64,000 bases of DNA from Agapanthus africanus. Taxonomy: Eukaryota > Streptophyta > Magnoliopsida > Asparagales > Amaryllidaceae. The stretch spans positions 215,470,996 through 215,534,995 of the forward strand of contig JASDDO010000024.1 in the NCBI GenBank assembly GCA_030015575.1, written 5' to 3'. This document shows positions 28,846 through 41,253 of the stretch, piece after piece. A program made the translations under genes and the position numbers. Within the stretch, counting starts at the first letter, position 1. Every line of letters starts with the position of its first letter. The notes under the pieces are model-generated. The model made no database searches, was not told the DNA's origin, and saw only the letters and a program-made list of their open reading frames with translations.

Positions 28846-31800
28846 TGTTTCCTGATTTAAAATCAGGAAAGCTTCTGTGAAAAGCTTCAAAAAGGGGGGG
28901 CCACGTGCTTACACGTGACCAGCAGTCACGTGTTGACACGTGACCTATAAAGTACAGAAAAGGCGCACAATGATTCGCTGAACAAAGTCAAGAAAAAGAG
29001 CTTCAGAAGAGGTCATGTGCTCCCACGTGACCAGGGTCACGTGTCGACACGTGACGTTCAAAGTAGCAAACTCGCTCTCCAATTGAACCGAGGAAAGAAG
29101 TGCCAGACAGGGGTCACGTGCTCACACGTGACCAGGGGTCACGTGGTAGCACGTGACGTTTAGGCAGCAATCAGAAGACACAGCGCAGAAAGCTCATTCC
29201 AAAGGGGGGTCACGTGCTTACACGTGACCATGGGTCACGTGGTCACACGTGACCGGCTTTCAAAGCCCATTTTATCAACAGAATTAAATTCTGAAAGAAA
29301 TTCAGATCTTTCCAAAGGAAAGCGGTTATCTGGAGCCAATCAAATTAAAGATTCAGAGGTCATCTATTTATGGAAAATCTCGGGTTTGGAAAGATTTCCC
29401 CCTTAAATCTAACCAAAATAAAAAGGGAGAATCTCTGGATTTGAAATCCAACGGTGAATAAAATTCACCTAATAATCCAAAGGTCCAGAACGAATGAAGG
29501 ATGCAAATCAAATCTCTCAATGAAGATTCGTCACAAAACTAATTTATTCGGCTGCTTCTCCTATAAATAGGAAGGAAGAGATAAAAAAAAAAGGATATAT
29601 ACAGGCGCAGAGAAGAGAAAAGAAAAAAGAAGGAGAGCTTTGATACTTTGAAAAGACTCGGATCTTCTGCAAAAAACCCTAGGTAAGAAAGGGAAGGCTT
29701 TCGGAAAGAGGGAGAATTTAATTCTCAATAGAGTTTAACTCTAATATATAAAACAGAAGAACACATTTCTTCTCTCTTTAATAGAGGATCTGCAAAGTGC
29801 ACATCTCCCCTTAAGGTTGAGAATTTAATTCTCAATGGGTCGAGATCCTGCCATGCAGATCCAAAACATAGAGAAGGAATGCAAGCATGAGAATTTAATT
29901 CTCGCAGAACTATAGGAATTCAATTCCTTTAAAATAAAATTAGGGCTCGACCCTATATCATGGGAATTTAATTCCTTCAAAATAAAAGAAGCAGGGTTTA
30001 ACCCTAATTGAGAACATAGTTCTGTTGAAACAGCAGGAATTTAATTCCTTTAATCATAATTCTTTAAAAACGGGAAGTTTAGTTAGGGTTTAACCCTGTT
30101 CAGTTCTTCGCATAAACGAGGAATTTAATTCCCACAGAAAATCTAGAGTTAAACTCTATTCCAGAATACAAGTCTTCAAAAGGAAATAGGAATTTAATTC
30201 CTCTAAGATTTAAAGTTCGAGGAATTTAATTCCTGAAGAAAAAAAAAGAGAGTAACAGATCCTCTAAAAACTACAGGGTCACGTGCTACCACGTGACCCC
30301 CCAAAACCCCTACAGAAAGCCCCTTTGAGGCAGCACCCCACGTGACCCACGTGACCCTCAGCAGAAGCCTTAACACAAAGGCATTTGAATGCCCATCACG
30401 TGATGGCACGTGATGCTCTGAAAGATGCAGTAATCTCAGCAGAACCATTGAAGGGAAGGCACCCTCACGTGTTGCCACGTGACCTCTCTTGCCTTAGCGC
30501 TTAAAACTAAATTGGAGCCCCAGAATCCAATCATTGAAACAACGGTTGGGCCTTAGTGTTCAAACTTTACTTGCAGTGTTCAACACTGACTACCTTAGTG
30601 TTTAACACTAATGTGAGGCCTCCGTTGCCAGTACTTGATACCAATCTGTTTTAGTGTTTAACACTAATTTGAAAGCCTTGTTGCTGGTGTTTAACACCAA
30701 CTATTCTTTTAGTGTTAAACACTAACTTGCCAACTCCATTCCCAGTGTTCAACACTGATTGCTCTGTAGTGTTCAACACTAGGCTTTGGCCCAATTGACT
30801 AAAGGGATAGAAGCAAACATTCTCCCACCATGGACCAGCAAAGAGTCAATATTCCAGACCTGACTGGACTTAGCCCAAGCTGGCCATAAGTCCTCAATTT
30901 GTGATTAACTGGGCCGGTAGGCTCATAACATAATTGATCAGTCTTGACCCAAATTGGGCCAAGGACCATTTAATCCATCTCGGTTCTAGGGTACATCTCT
31001 TCACTCCTTTGATACTTGGCATTGTAATCCCTCAATGTCTTCAAAGAGGTGACGGGTCCCGAAGACCATTCATGATATGGACTGTGGGGTCCTTAAACCC
31101 ATGCATAACACAAAATTCCTGGTTACGTGGAACGTGGATAACGTCACTCTTTGACCCCGCGGAAAACGTCCAGAGCGGATCCTGGTCCTCGCCTAGCACG
31201 GCAATGAACCCGTGCTAAGCATCCAGAGCGGAGCCTGGTCCTCGCCTAGCACGGCAGTGAACCCGTGTGAAGCATCCAGAGCACATACCGGACTGTGGAG
31301 TCCTTAAACCCATGGACTATGACGTCCTTAACCTTGACCGAGATGTCTTAAAACTACCGACGGACCGCAATATCCTTAAACTACCCACGGACCGCAATGT
31401 CCTTAAACTACCCACGGACCGCAATGTCCTTAAACTACCCGCGGACCGCGATGTCCTTAAACTACCCATGGACCGCAATGTCCTTAAACTACCGATGGAC
31501 CGCAATGTCCTTAAACTACCAATGGACCACTATGCCCCTAAACTGGAACATGGACCACTATGTCCCTAAACTAGAACAATAGAGCCCCAAAATGCTCTTT
31601 TGTCGGATCAAAATGATCCCGTTAAGTTGATCTTAGTCCCAAACTGGACTAACGTATCCTTAACAACCATTTAAGTTGATCTTAGCCTCAAATATGGCTA
31701 ACGTATCCTTAAACCTTCAAACAGACTTTAGTCCCAAATTGGACTCTAGATCCCCCAATCAACTTTGGCTCAAGGGTACATCTCTGAACTCCTCTGACAC

Positions 31801-32440
31801 ATGTCGTTGTAATCCTTCAACGTCATCAGAGAGGTGATGGGTCCCGACGGCCATACATTCAGTGGACCACTATGTCCCTAAATTGGAACAATTGGGGTCC
31901 AAACACTCCTTTGTCGGATCTAAATGATCCTGTTAAGTTGATCTTAGCCTTAAACTAGACTAATGTGTCCTTAACAAATGTTTGAGTTGATCATAGCCTC
32001 AAGCATGGCTAGTGTATCCTCAAACCAAACCCCCAAACCCAAATCTAAGAAGATACGGATTTGGACTAGTCCACGCCCTACGGGCGACGACATAACTCGG
32101 TCTCCGTAAACGATCCACGGGCAGGAAAACATAAAACAAAACACACGACACGAAGTGACCATCTGGAGAAGGAGAAAGTTGTTACCGCGACGCGGTAGCG
32201 TAATTAACTGTAGGGGCTTGCGCCTGCAGGGAAGAGCGTCCCCACAATCAAAAACCCCTCACCCTGAGGGGGAATCTGACGAAGTCTGCTACATCGGCCG
32301 CATCTGCCTAAACCTCCGATACATGGCGCCATAAATCAACTTGGCATCTTCGGAGAGGCAGACGGATCGCACCTATTGGCATCTGCCCCGAATCTCAGGC
32401 GGGACGTCCCAACGTCTCGGCCGCCATTCGGAGGGGAACA
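28846..32440 (+). repeat. Tat right (3') LTR, 3595 bp
   Basis: Matches 7242-10832 with roughly 15 visible substitutions and a few small indels (for example extra bases at about 29228-29232). It has the same TATA box (29562-29569), donor (29683), G-box arrays, 27-bp repeats (31336-31580) and hairpins. It ends GGGGAACA and is followed by TCCTC (32441-32445). Confidence 0.95.
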
Positions 32441-32445
32441 TCCTC
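32441..32445. repeat. Target site duplication, right copy (TCCTC)
   Basis: An exact copy of 7237-7241. It confirms that the two LTRs belong to one insertion event. Confidence 0.95.
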
Positions 32446-33490
32446 CACAGACAGTTTCTCAAGTTTCGGGCGAAACGCTGTAGAGGCCGTATGGATATAT
32501 GGCAGGGTTCGATTATATACGTGCGGTATTGCACGGATCATGATCGGACGGATAATACTAGCGGGCTTTGGTTTAAGCCGAATCCTAGTATTGTACAGTG
32601 TTGATTTTGTCTCATTGCATTTGTATTCGGTCGGAATACAAATGCGGATATGTATATACAGTCGCGGGGTTTTCCTGTAATTTATTACGGGATCGCTTTT
32701 TGAAATTGCCAGTTTGTATTTTATTTCGGCCATTTTCCTTTCTATCTTTCTTTGGCTGAAAATTGGTGTGGAAGGGGTTATTTGCAAATGTACAAATTGG
32801 TATAGTGGAGGGTGGTTTTTGTAAGTTGTTGTTTCATGATGGTTCTACCATCCTTTGACTTCTTTTTGTTCATCATTTCTTGATTGATTGTGATGGGATA
32901 TGATTAGGAAATGGGTATGACATTCTTCATGATTATGATCATTCTCTTTCTTGCATTATTGATCCACTCCCTCCTCCTCTCAATAGTTTTGGCCAGTCAT
33001 TCTTAGTGGGGGCTACACAAAAATTTTGGTGTGGGATTTGTATCTCATTTGCTTGCACAAAAAACCCTATTTGCTCATCTCCAAAGTTTATTCCTCCGCC
33101 TTCACACAAATGGCAACTTCACTAATCCCTTGAGACAAAAGTTTTCTACACTCAGTCTACTGCAATCTTGGACACGTCGGCTTGCCAACTTCATGTCCGA
33201 GTTGCCTCGGTTCAGAGGTGGGAGCCCGTAAAAAGACTTCTCGATGTGGTGCCCTTTTCCGACGAGGAGAACAAGACAGGAGATGCCGCGAGGAGCTCGG
33301 GATGGTGGCCGAAGACCGAAGGACACGGATCGCTCGGTATAGCTCTCTACCCTTTCTCCAATTAGCTAGTAGTAGGTTAATGGTCCGATCCGGGTTTATA
33401 GTCCGCGGTAGTGCCGGTTTCTAGTTAAAGAAAAGTTTTTGTTTTCCACATTTTGGCCTCGGACAGACGGCCGGGACGCTACCGTGCACT
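32446..33490 (+). mobile_element. Ty1/copia (Angela-like) LTR, right part
   Basis: It resumes the LTR interrupted at 7241: the minus-strand solo copy reads gagtcccacaatggagtttc where this joins cctc to cacagacagtttc, and both continue with a gcgaaacg block. The end is not certain. By length it should lie near 33490 (candidates ...ttttccaca at 33453 or ...cttacaca at 33499). No coding function is seen. Confidence 0.7.
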
Positions 33491-33659
33491 TACACACCTG
33501 AATACAAAAATATTAATCAATAACATCTTACGCATAATATATAACAAAATAAACAAAGATAATACAAATTCAATTTAAAATCATGATCATAATCAACATA
33601 TACAACAACCGATATCCAAAATATACAATATGTATCAAATAAAGTGCAGTCATCCAACA

Positions 33660-36229
33660 ACAAAAAAATATAAATAAATCACTACTGACTCGGTCCAAGT
33701 GCTCCACTTCGAAATATCTGAGAAATCTGATGCATCTGCTTATCGGTGCAGCTTTGGGATGACAAAAACTCGAGTACTGAAGCAGCAGAAGTAGGAGTGG
33801 CATGCAGAGCCGAAGTCGATGGAATAGTCCGTGCAGAAAAAGCTGGATTAGTGGCCTGCGGAGCCGGAGCCGTAGGAGTGGCCTGCGCAGCCGCATCCAA
33901 CGGAATGGCTTATGGAGCCACAGTCGAAGAAGTTACCTGCCGAATCTGTGAGTTTTTAAGTTTGTGTAATAAAAGAATAAGGAACGATGTACTAAATTCA
34001 GTCTATATGTCTTATTGTGAAATTCTAAGTCTTAAAAATTGAAATGATGTGTTATTGATCTATAGGATTCATGTCGGATTCGTATCAATATCGGATTTTT
34101 GCGAATCTACGAATCCTACTCGTATCCGTATTTGAATCCGTGATATGTAGATTAGAACAATAAAAATATAAGTATACACGAACAGAAATAACATACGTAC
34201 CATCATCTTCTTCAACTCCTCGACTTGGGAGCTCAGTGCGGCCATCTGCTTCTCCAGACGTCACTCGTAGGTGGTAGCAGAAGTAAACTCCCGAGAGGAG
34301 AACAACTTCAGCTGGGCCCTGCTGGGACCAAGTCCCCTTCCTTTCTCCCAATCATCATGGTGCCCTCCGTGTACGGCGTCTAGGACAGAGGTCAGCACAG
34401 CAAGATCGGTTTCTGCGCTGAAATCAATCCCTGATACCTTCGTCTACTGCACCACCCGCGCCTACACCATATAAAACATTCAAATGTAAGTAAACCATTA
34501 AATTTAAACTTATCGAAATAAAATTTCATTCGAATTAGAACAATTATTAACACTTACGCAATACTTCCTGGCAACAGCGTCGGGATATCAAAGCTCGCCC
34601 CTTGGCAGGATCTGTCGATGTGGCGTTGACGGCCAGATAATCCTTCAACACGCTCGGTGTACCACCCTTCGCCACGGTCTGGGCTCTCTGCAATTCACCA
34701 AAAACACATATATAACATAACTTTTCATTTTGTATTATATTAAAAGAGATATATTATAATTTAGCTTTGCCTCCATGGCATGAGTAATGTTTCTCGACCC
34801 ACTCGTGTAGGTAGATCGACCCCTCTTCGAGAACTTCCGATTCTCCTTATTTTGGGTGGACTATTTATTCTTGCGCTCAGATGTCCAAAACTGGCACAAG
34901 AGAGGCCATGTCTCTAAATCGACCCCGATAAAGGTCGGAGACAGTAGGAGAGCCAATTTCTCCGTCTCGGGGGTCGCCAGCCACAAGTCATAACAATCTC
35001 TTTTCGGTTGATTCCTATTATACCAGACTTTATTCTTCATGCTGATCGTGAGACCCCGATAAATAGCCTGAAGATCGAGCCCTCTATCAGGGTCATCGGG
35101 ATCGACTGTGGCCTGAAAGTCGTAATCGAGCTGTAAATACAAGAAATTAACGTCTTTAAATTATAAATGCCGAATGATAGTAAATTTATTTGATAAATCA
35201 AATAAAAATATTTAATAATACCTGAACTTGCTCAAAAAAGAGGTCAAAATAGCGATTGTGCTACGCGCCCCAATCATAATGAAAAGGATACTTCTTGAAG
35301 TGACGGCTCTCATTCCTGATATACCGGCCGAATTTCTCGGCATTATCGCCATGGGTCGGGAGTCGGCGGTAAAGAGGAGGGGGGATGCTCCTTCGCCCTT
35401 AGCGGCATCGGGCTTCAACTTGTGGGACTGGGTCGGCCCTCGAGTCCTACGGACGGGCCGTAGCTGTCCTGCATCAATAAAAAATATAGATATACATGCA
35501 ATATCAAGACACAACAAATTATGCGTACAATAATCAATAAAACAAGGATTTGGTGCCAAAATATGATAAAAGAATGTTAGCAAGGACGGAAAAATTGGAC
35601 AAAAATAAGTTTTATGGAGGGAAATTATTAATCATGTTTATCTGTTATCTCGTGGCTTAACTAATAGCCTACTTGAATTCTGAGCTATGAATTCTAATGT
35701 ATTTATTTAATCAATATATCATAATTAAGTTTAAAGCATTTGTCTCATTTGCATGATATCATAATTTTTTGAGTGCGGTATATACTTCCGGCGACGTCAC
35801 CATAAGCCTTAGCCCGGGCAGCAGCACGAGCGGGATGATGGTTCCTTCGGTGAGGAACAACCGATGACCCGGACGTGGATGCATCCCCTCAAACTAAATG
35901 ATAAACAATGAAGATATAAGTAACTTCTGGATAAGATAATACATAATCAATTTGATATATTATATATTAAAAAATACTAAGCTGCAGACTGTGTGGAGGG
36001 TACGTATCATGCGGGAGTGGCCTCTGTCCCAGTTGTGGAGGCACCCCTACCAACTAGACAACAAAAAATTACTATATAAGTAATTTTGAAATGAATATGC
36101 ATGTATATTTATAATATAATATTCAAAATGAATATGTGTGCAATATAGAATATATAAATATACCTACTGCATGTGTGGGAACGGCATGTGCCCTGAATGT
36201 GGAGGCACCCCCTCTAACTATACAATAAA
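33660..36229 (-). pseudogene. CACTA second-gene relic (Transposase_24-like)
   Basis: Minus frames retain fragments. One at 35142-34861 contains an STFIGVDLETWPLL-type block, then WTSERKNK, recalling the 'W..L...W.s...+..S..N' pattern of plant transposase_24 proteins. Another at 35583-35212 has an AEF..I..M..S-like stretch, and one at 33900-33682 is Ala/Pro/Thr-rich. Frames are broken and spliced structure cannot be rebuilt with confidence. Position downstream of tnp2 matches the two-gene plan of CACTA elements. Confidence 0.45.
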
Positions 36230-39200
36230 TGACACGCCCCATTTCCCAAAATACGGAATACGAGGGGTGACAAGGCCAGCCATGCTCCTACGGCCGAGGA
36301 AATATCCTGCCGTAGTCACACTTCGGTTTCTAGCATTACGTGGTATTCAATAATCAATTGCACATATAATGAGAAATGCAATCACTACTTTACCAAACAG
36401 ATATAAAACTAACCTGATAGAGATCAAGGGAAAGATAGCGCTGGCGTCGCTGATCTAGATGTCCGCAATATCCTCGAGGTATGAAAGATCCTGATATGAG
36501 CTAAGTCTACTTCTCACTCTGAGCATGCATACTCAGGTCATCAGAACGACACAATAGCAATATATACATACATAATGTGCAATGATGATAAATATGAAGC
36601 AGTAAATATAGAACAATGACGCGAGCATGAAATAACCAGTACATGTAACGATAAAGTAAGTGTATCAGATCAGTAATCAATGCAATACCCATGTCACTAA
36701 AGCTATCGGTCTCTGAGTCTCAATGTTCAGATCGCTGAACCTATCGTCAGTCCAAGTGTGAGATTCAACCACCGCAGGAGTATCCCCAATCCAAGGGTAG
36801 GCCCCAGGGGCAAGGGAATACGTGCCCGAATGACGCTCGCTAATAATCAATAATACCATCCATACGACTCCCGAAATCGCTATATATACCGGCAGTGGGA
36901 CTCCTGAGATTCCGTTGATCAAACTCACACTCAAACTACCCCACACCCGAAGGTCTACATCAAACACCGACCATGAATCCAAGTACTAGCCACTCCATGA
37001 CAAGTCTACGCGAGAACTGGAGACAAGGTCTCCATCAAGCATGTCTCGAATGGTATCCAAGATAAATGGACAGTGTTCGACGTCTTACCTATGACACTAA
37101 TATAAGTGCTTCCATAACCGTCCCATTCCAGTTATAGTTATACTTATATATGTCCCATAGACGTCGACAATGCAATAACTATTTGGTTCCGCTGATTGTG
37201 TACAAGTACTTGTCACTTCACTGAATATTCACACTTTTACACTGGCGAACTTGCCACAATCCAATCACTAATATTTATCACTTGGTAATGTAAAACGGTT
37301 ACTAGGTTATTTATGCAAATGAACACTATTTACAAGAGTATGGAAATCATGCACATGATGGGGATATAGTAAATGCACTGCTAAAAACATATAAGCAACC
37401 GGTGTCGGTTGGACTAGAAAAATCATATAAAATTACACGTGCATAATTAAGCAAAATGATATAAAAGGAGTAGGCATGGTATTTAATTATCCGCACAGAA
37501 AAATTAGTTTTGAGTCAATCAGGTATCAGATTTACGAGTTATAGTCATTCCATTTTAAGTGTTTACTGCTGAAAATCCAATTTCTGAACTGCGAGTCCGT
37601 TTCGTAACACATTTTACTCCTTGTTAGAAGCATAATTAGGCGACACTACAGTTAGATAATATTTAGATTTATCAGTTATGTTTGCAACACATCAGATGGA
37701 TCAATGATATCGGCTGTACACAGTGAGATATACACTGTCTAATGTTGAGATATACATTCTGTTTCTGCATGAAACTGCAGGACACAACGACGGTTTAAAA
37801 GATTTCATAAATATCAAACGATACTGGAATGCAACGAGACCAACACCGTTAGAAATATAATTAGATTATCTACACTTCTATGTATGGTTCCGCACACTTG
37901 CGCACCTGAACACGGAGAAACATGCGTTCCAAACGGGTAAAGGTAAATATCCTTGATCTGGACAGCGGTCCAGAGCCACGAATAACCACAGTTTTCGTTG
38001 CTTTAACTTAATAAAATTTAGAGATAAACTATGGGATACTGTAGGTTTATCTGTTGATTTCGATACGGGCCCTAAAACATTAAGTTGCGAGTTGTATTCA
38101 ATTTAATATAGATTTTAGAACGTGGCATGTGCGGTGAATTCCAAATTCGACATCGCCTTTTGGGGGCGTCGTTACATGATATAAACTTCACTATTTGCAA
38201 CCCAAATTCCTACATGATGTTCTTTATCGGCAAATGGATCTACCTATAACCAGTTCCGCCATTTTAACATGAGCTTTTGCCTAAGGTTCGCATCGAACAT
38301 CTAAGTTAAGTAAATGATTAGTGATCGAACGTTCATTTTCTTTAACTAAACCAATACGGTTTCGTTCTACGATTCCCATATGACGTTATCACTAGGTTTT
38401 AGACTCGTATGTCTCTCAACTCAAACGACTATTTGTTACGGATTATTATGAAAAATACTAAGGAAATGTCCAATGTAAAATAACTATATATGTTAATATG
38501 TATATTCTTCACATAGCATGTAAGCAAGCGAGGACACTTGCTTGGCGACGATATCTTGACGATGGCGATGGATGGAATGGCAGAGAGAAAGACACAGTCA
38601 CGGCACGATCACAGCGATAGCAACGATTATCTCAGGTGTGCAAAGGAGGTGGTGCTGGCAGCGACGTGCAAGTGACGGCGACGAGGACAAAGGCGATAGG
38701 ATCGTGGGTTCTTGGGATGGTTGTCGCCGGGTGTTTGCATGGGAGAGGAGAGAGGGAGGTAAGGTTGCAGCAAGGTTAGGGAGCTCGTGGCGGAGGTCGG
38801 AGGTACGCTGGGTTGCCGGTGGTTGATGTGGAGCTCGGGGGCGAGTTGGATGCTTGGTGGTGTTGCAGGGTTAGGTTGTTGATGATGGTGACAGTGGGTG
38901 TTGATGGCGTCCTCGAAGTGGTGGCAGGTTCTGGAGTTGGGTGAGAAGAAGGAGGAGCTCAGCTAGGCTTCACGATGGAGACGGTGGGTGTACGTGGTGA
39001 AGGAGAGATCGTCGGTGGTTAGGAGGAGGCCGGTGGTGGTGTAGTGGCGACTTGAGCTCATCGGCGTCGAAAAAGGGGTTGAGGCAAGCGAAGGTGATCA
39101 CGAGGTCGAGGTGGGGGTCCTTGTGATCGGAGGAGGACGGGTGTTGAGAAGAGAGGAGAGAGACGTTGAGGTTGTTGAGAGATCAGCAAGGCAGGTGAGG

Positions 39201-39543
39201 GGATCGCAAAGAGGAGCGGGTCGTAGGGGTTAGCGCGAGGTAGGCGGGAAAAGAGAAGGGGGAGAGGAAGAAGACGTGGGCATGGGAATGGGGAGTTCAG
39301 GTTTGGTCGGGTTCAGGTAAGGAAAGGTTAGGATTTAGTTGAGGGAGTAAGCCTGGGCTTGAAGTGGGTTAGGAAAAATAAGAATTAGGAAAATAAAAGG
39401 TTAAGGTTTAATTTGGGGTAAAGGTAAGGAAAATATAGAAATTATATTTAGAAAAATTATGTATGAAAATTTAGGGGAAAATATTGGGAAGTTATTTATT
39501 AAAATACGGTTACGGTATAGTCGGAACTGGGTGTTACAATAAA
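36225..39543 (-). mobile_element. Solo LTR, Tekay/Del-like gypsy
   Basis: On the minus strand the unit (39538-36230) begins TGTAACACCCAGTT and ends GGGGCGTGTCA. It is flanked by ATAAA at 36225-36229 and 39539-39543. The flanking CACTA-derived sequence is itself a repeat (tatataagtaa...aatgaatatg at about 36075 and 39553). TGTAACACCC is the usual start of Tekay/Del LTRs. The length of 3309 bp fits a solo LTR, and no internal gene is present. Positions 38560-39340 are strongly G-rich on the plus strand. Confidence 0.75.
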
Positions 39544-39601
39544 AAAATGACTATATAAGTAACTTCAAAATGAATATGCGTGTATATTTATAATATAACA
39601 T

Positions 39602-40824
39602 TCAAAATGAATTAATATGCGTGCAATATACCGAGAGGTGTGGAAAAATTCGCACGTAATGGGAGATCTGGAGAGGGTATGGATGGGGATGCAACAGAAT
39701 CCATTTGCCGTAGGATCTGCTCCCTACGTAGATCGCCGAGAAGCAGAATCCCTCTGCCGGTGTCCCTGCCTCTGCCGCTGCCCCTGCTGGTGCCTTGGTA
39801 CCCTCGCTGCTTCTGACGTCGTCATCAACCCTAGATAGAAATACAATCATTATATATGCATGCAATACATGTATGTAAGAGAAATAGCAACAACTATACA
39901 TGTTAAACTTCTGTACATCTAACCTTTTTCGTTTCGTAGACGCATTAGAAATATCTACTTGGATTTCATCATCAATTTCATTCCTAACCCACATAACTTC
40001 ACGCTCAGCCGAAAACAACCCGTCTAGGGAGACAGACGGTTGGATCACTCTAATTCTTCTCTCTTCTTCCTCCTCATCGTTGTCGTCCATGCAACCCTCG
40101 AATTCTAGGACATCATAAATATCCCTGGCTTTCCATCGGCATACAACACTCCATCCCGGATGCTTCAAACACTTTGAGTAGTATACTTGAAATGCTTGTT
40201 GCAGACAGATAAATGGATCGTCCTCACAACAAAATCGACGTGTGTTTACACTAGTCAATCCATATTCATCTTTCCAAGTCCCGGGATTGTCTCTCTACCT
40301 ATTCATATCGGCTCATGTATCGTACCAAATACACCGAAATATATAAAACGGTTGTGATCGTCCGGGATATTGGATACTAAGTATGTAATCTAAGTACCCA
40401 TAATAAATCACACTGTCCGATCCTACGATCACGATTCTACGATCGCAATCCTACTATTTTGGACGGTTTGATATTTTTCTATTTTCTTAACTTCAAATTT
40501 ATATCCAAAGACACCGAATCCTTTATAGTATGTAACCTCCATGCTAGGATACTGCGCTAGACATCTCTGAGCCTCTCTCTAATGATACAAATATGTTCAG
40601 ATCTTGGATCTGAAAAAAAATTATGCGGAAAATACATAACGATATAAGTTTAGATTAACACTGTTATAAGAACATAAGATTCGAACATCTTACATGATCT
40701 GCAAATCAGTCACAAAAATTGTTCTAATGATATTTTTCTAATCGATCATCAGTCCAATTAGGATGCCTTTTACGTACTTCATTGTTATGAATTTTGTTAT
40801 CAACATTAAATTTTGACGTCAGCG

Positions 40825-40876
<52 letters not shown>

Positions 40877-41253
40877 AACAATTAATGCAAAACGAACTTA
40901 CTTTCTAACTTCATCAAGACATCCGCTATTGAGGAGGACAATTGATGTATCTTATTAACAAACATGGGTTCTACTCACTTAGAATCTGCTTTACTGTATA
41001 GTCCGTCCTGAATTCTCCGAGACCTGTTAAGCTTCGTCTCAATGTCTTCATCCAGATAGCGGGAACAAAATGTGGCTATTTATTTAGGAGATAATCTTGC
41101 ATGATAGAACTCTTTGGTTAATTTCTATTGCATATATAATTTTTTAGAGTATAAAGTTACCTAAAGAAACATATGTTAAATAAAGGAATACAAGCATAAA
41201 TATAAGATAGCAAAAATTTTATAAAATGCGTTAACCGAAAAATTCAAGGTACA
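39602..41253 (-). pseudogene. CACTA-1 tnp2 C-terminal part (DUF4216-like)
   Basis: The minus frame ending upstream at 40258 reads TSVNTRRFCCEDDPFICLQQ, then QVYYSKC and PGWSVVCRWKARDIYDV. This is the conserved end of plant CACTA transposases, where a 'DPFILA.QA.QVFYV.D' motif is typical. An acidic tail (DDNDEEEEE) follows. Upstream, 40259-41253 is decayed, contains a (TA)n tract (40825-40873), and matches CACTA-2 at 50550-50815. The reading frame is interrupted by stops and by the solo LTR at 41254. Confidence 0.65.
40825..40873. repeat. (TA)n microsatellite
   Basis: About 24 consecutive TA dinucleotides within the CACTA-1 relic. Confidence 0.95.

Larger units (their letters stand above)
7242..32440 (+). 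mobile_element. Full-length Tat-clade Ty3/gypsy retrotransposon, 25.2 kb
   Basis: A complete element: LTRs at 7242-10832 and 28846-32440, a primer binding site just inside the left LTR, a polypurine tract before the right LTR, and a perfect TCCTC target duplication. It carries one gag-pro-pol gene (plus) and one multi-exon gene (minus) downstream of pol. The Tat assignment rests on the second, plant-type RNase H after a degenerate first one, the size, and a 3' antisense gene, a known trait of some Tat lineages (Retand/Grande type). Assignment to a sublineage would need an RT tree. The two LTRs differ by roughly 15 substitutions plus a few indels, so insertion is recent. It sits inside an older copia LTR. 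Confidence 0.95.

Noticed and set aside
38572-38826. 84-residue plus-strand frame
   Set aside because: Low-complexity G-rich part of the Tekay-like solo LTR; no recognisable protein.
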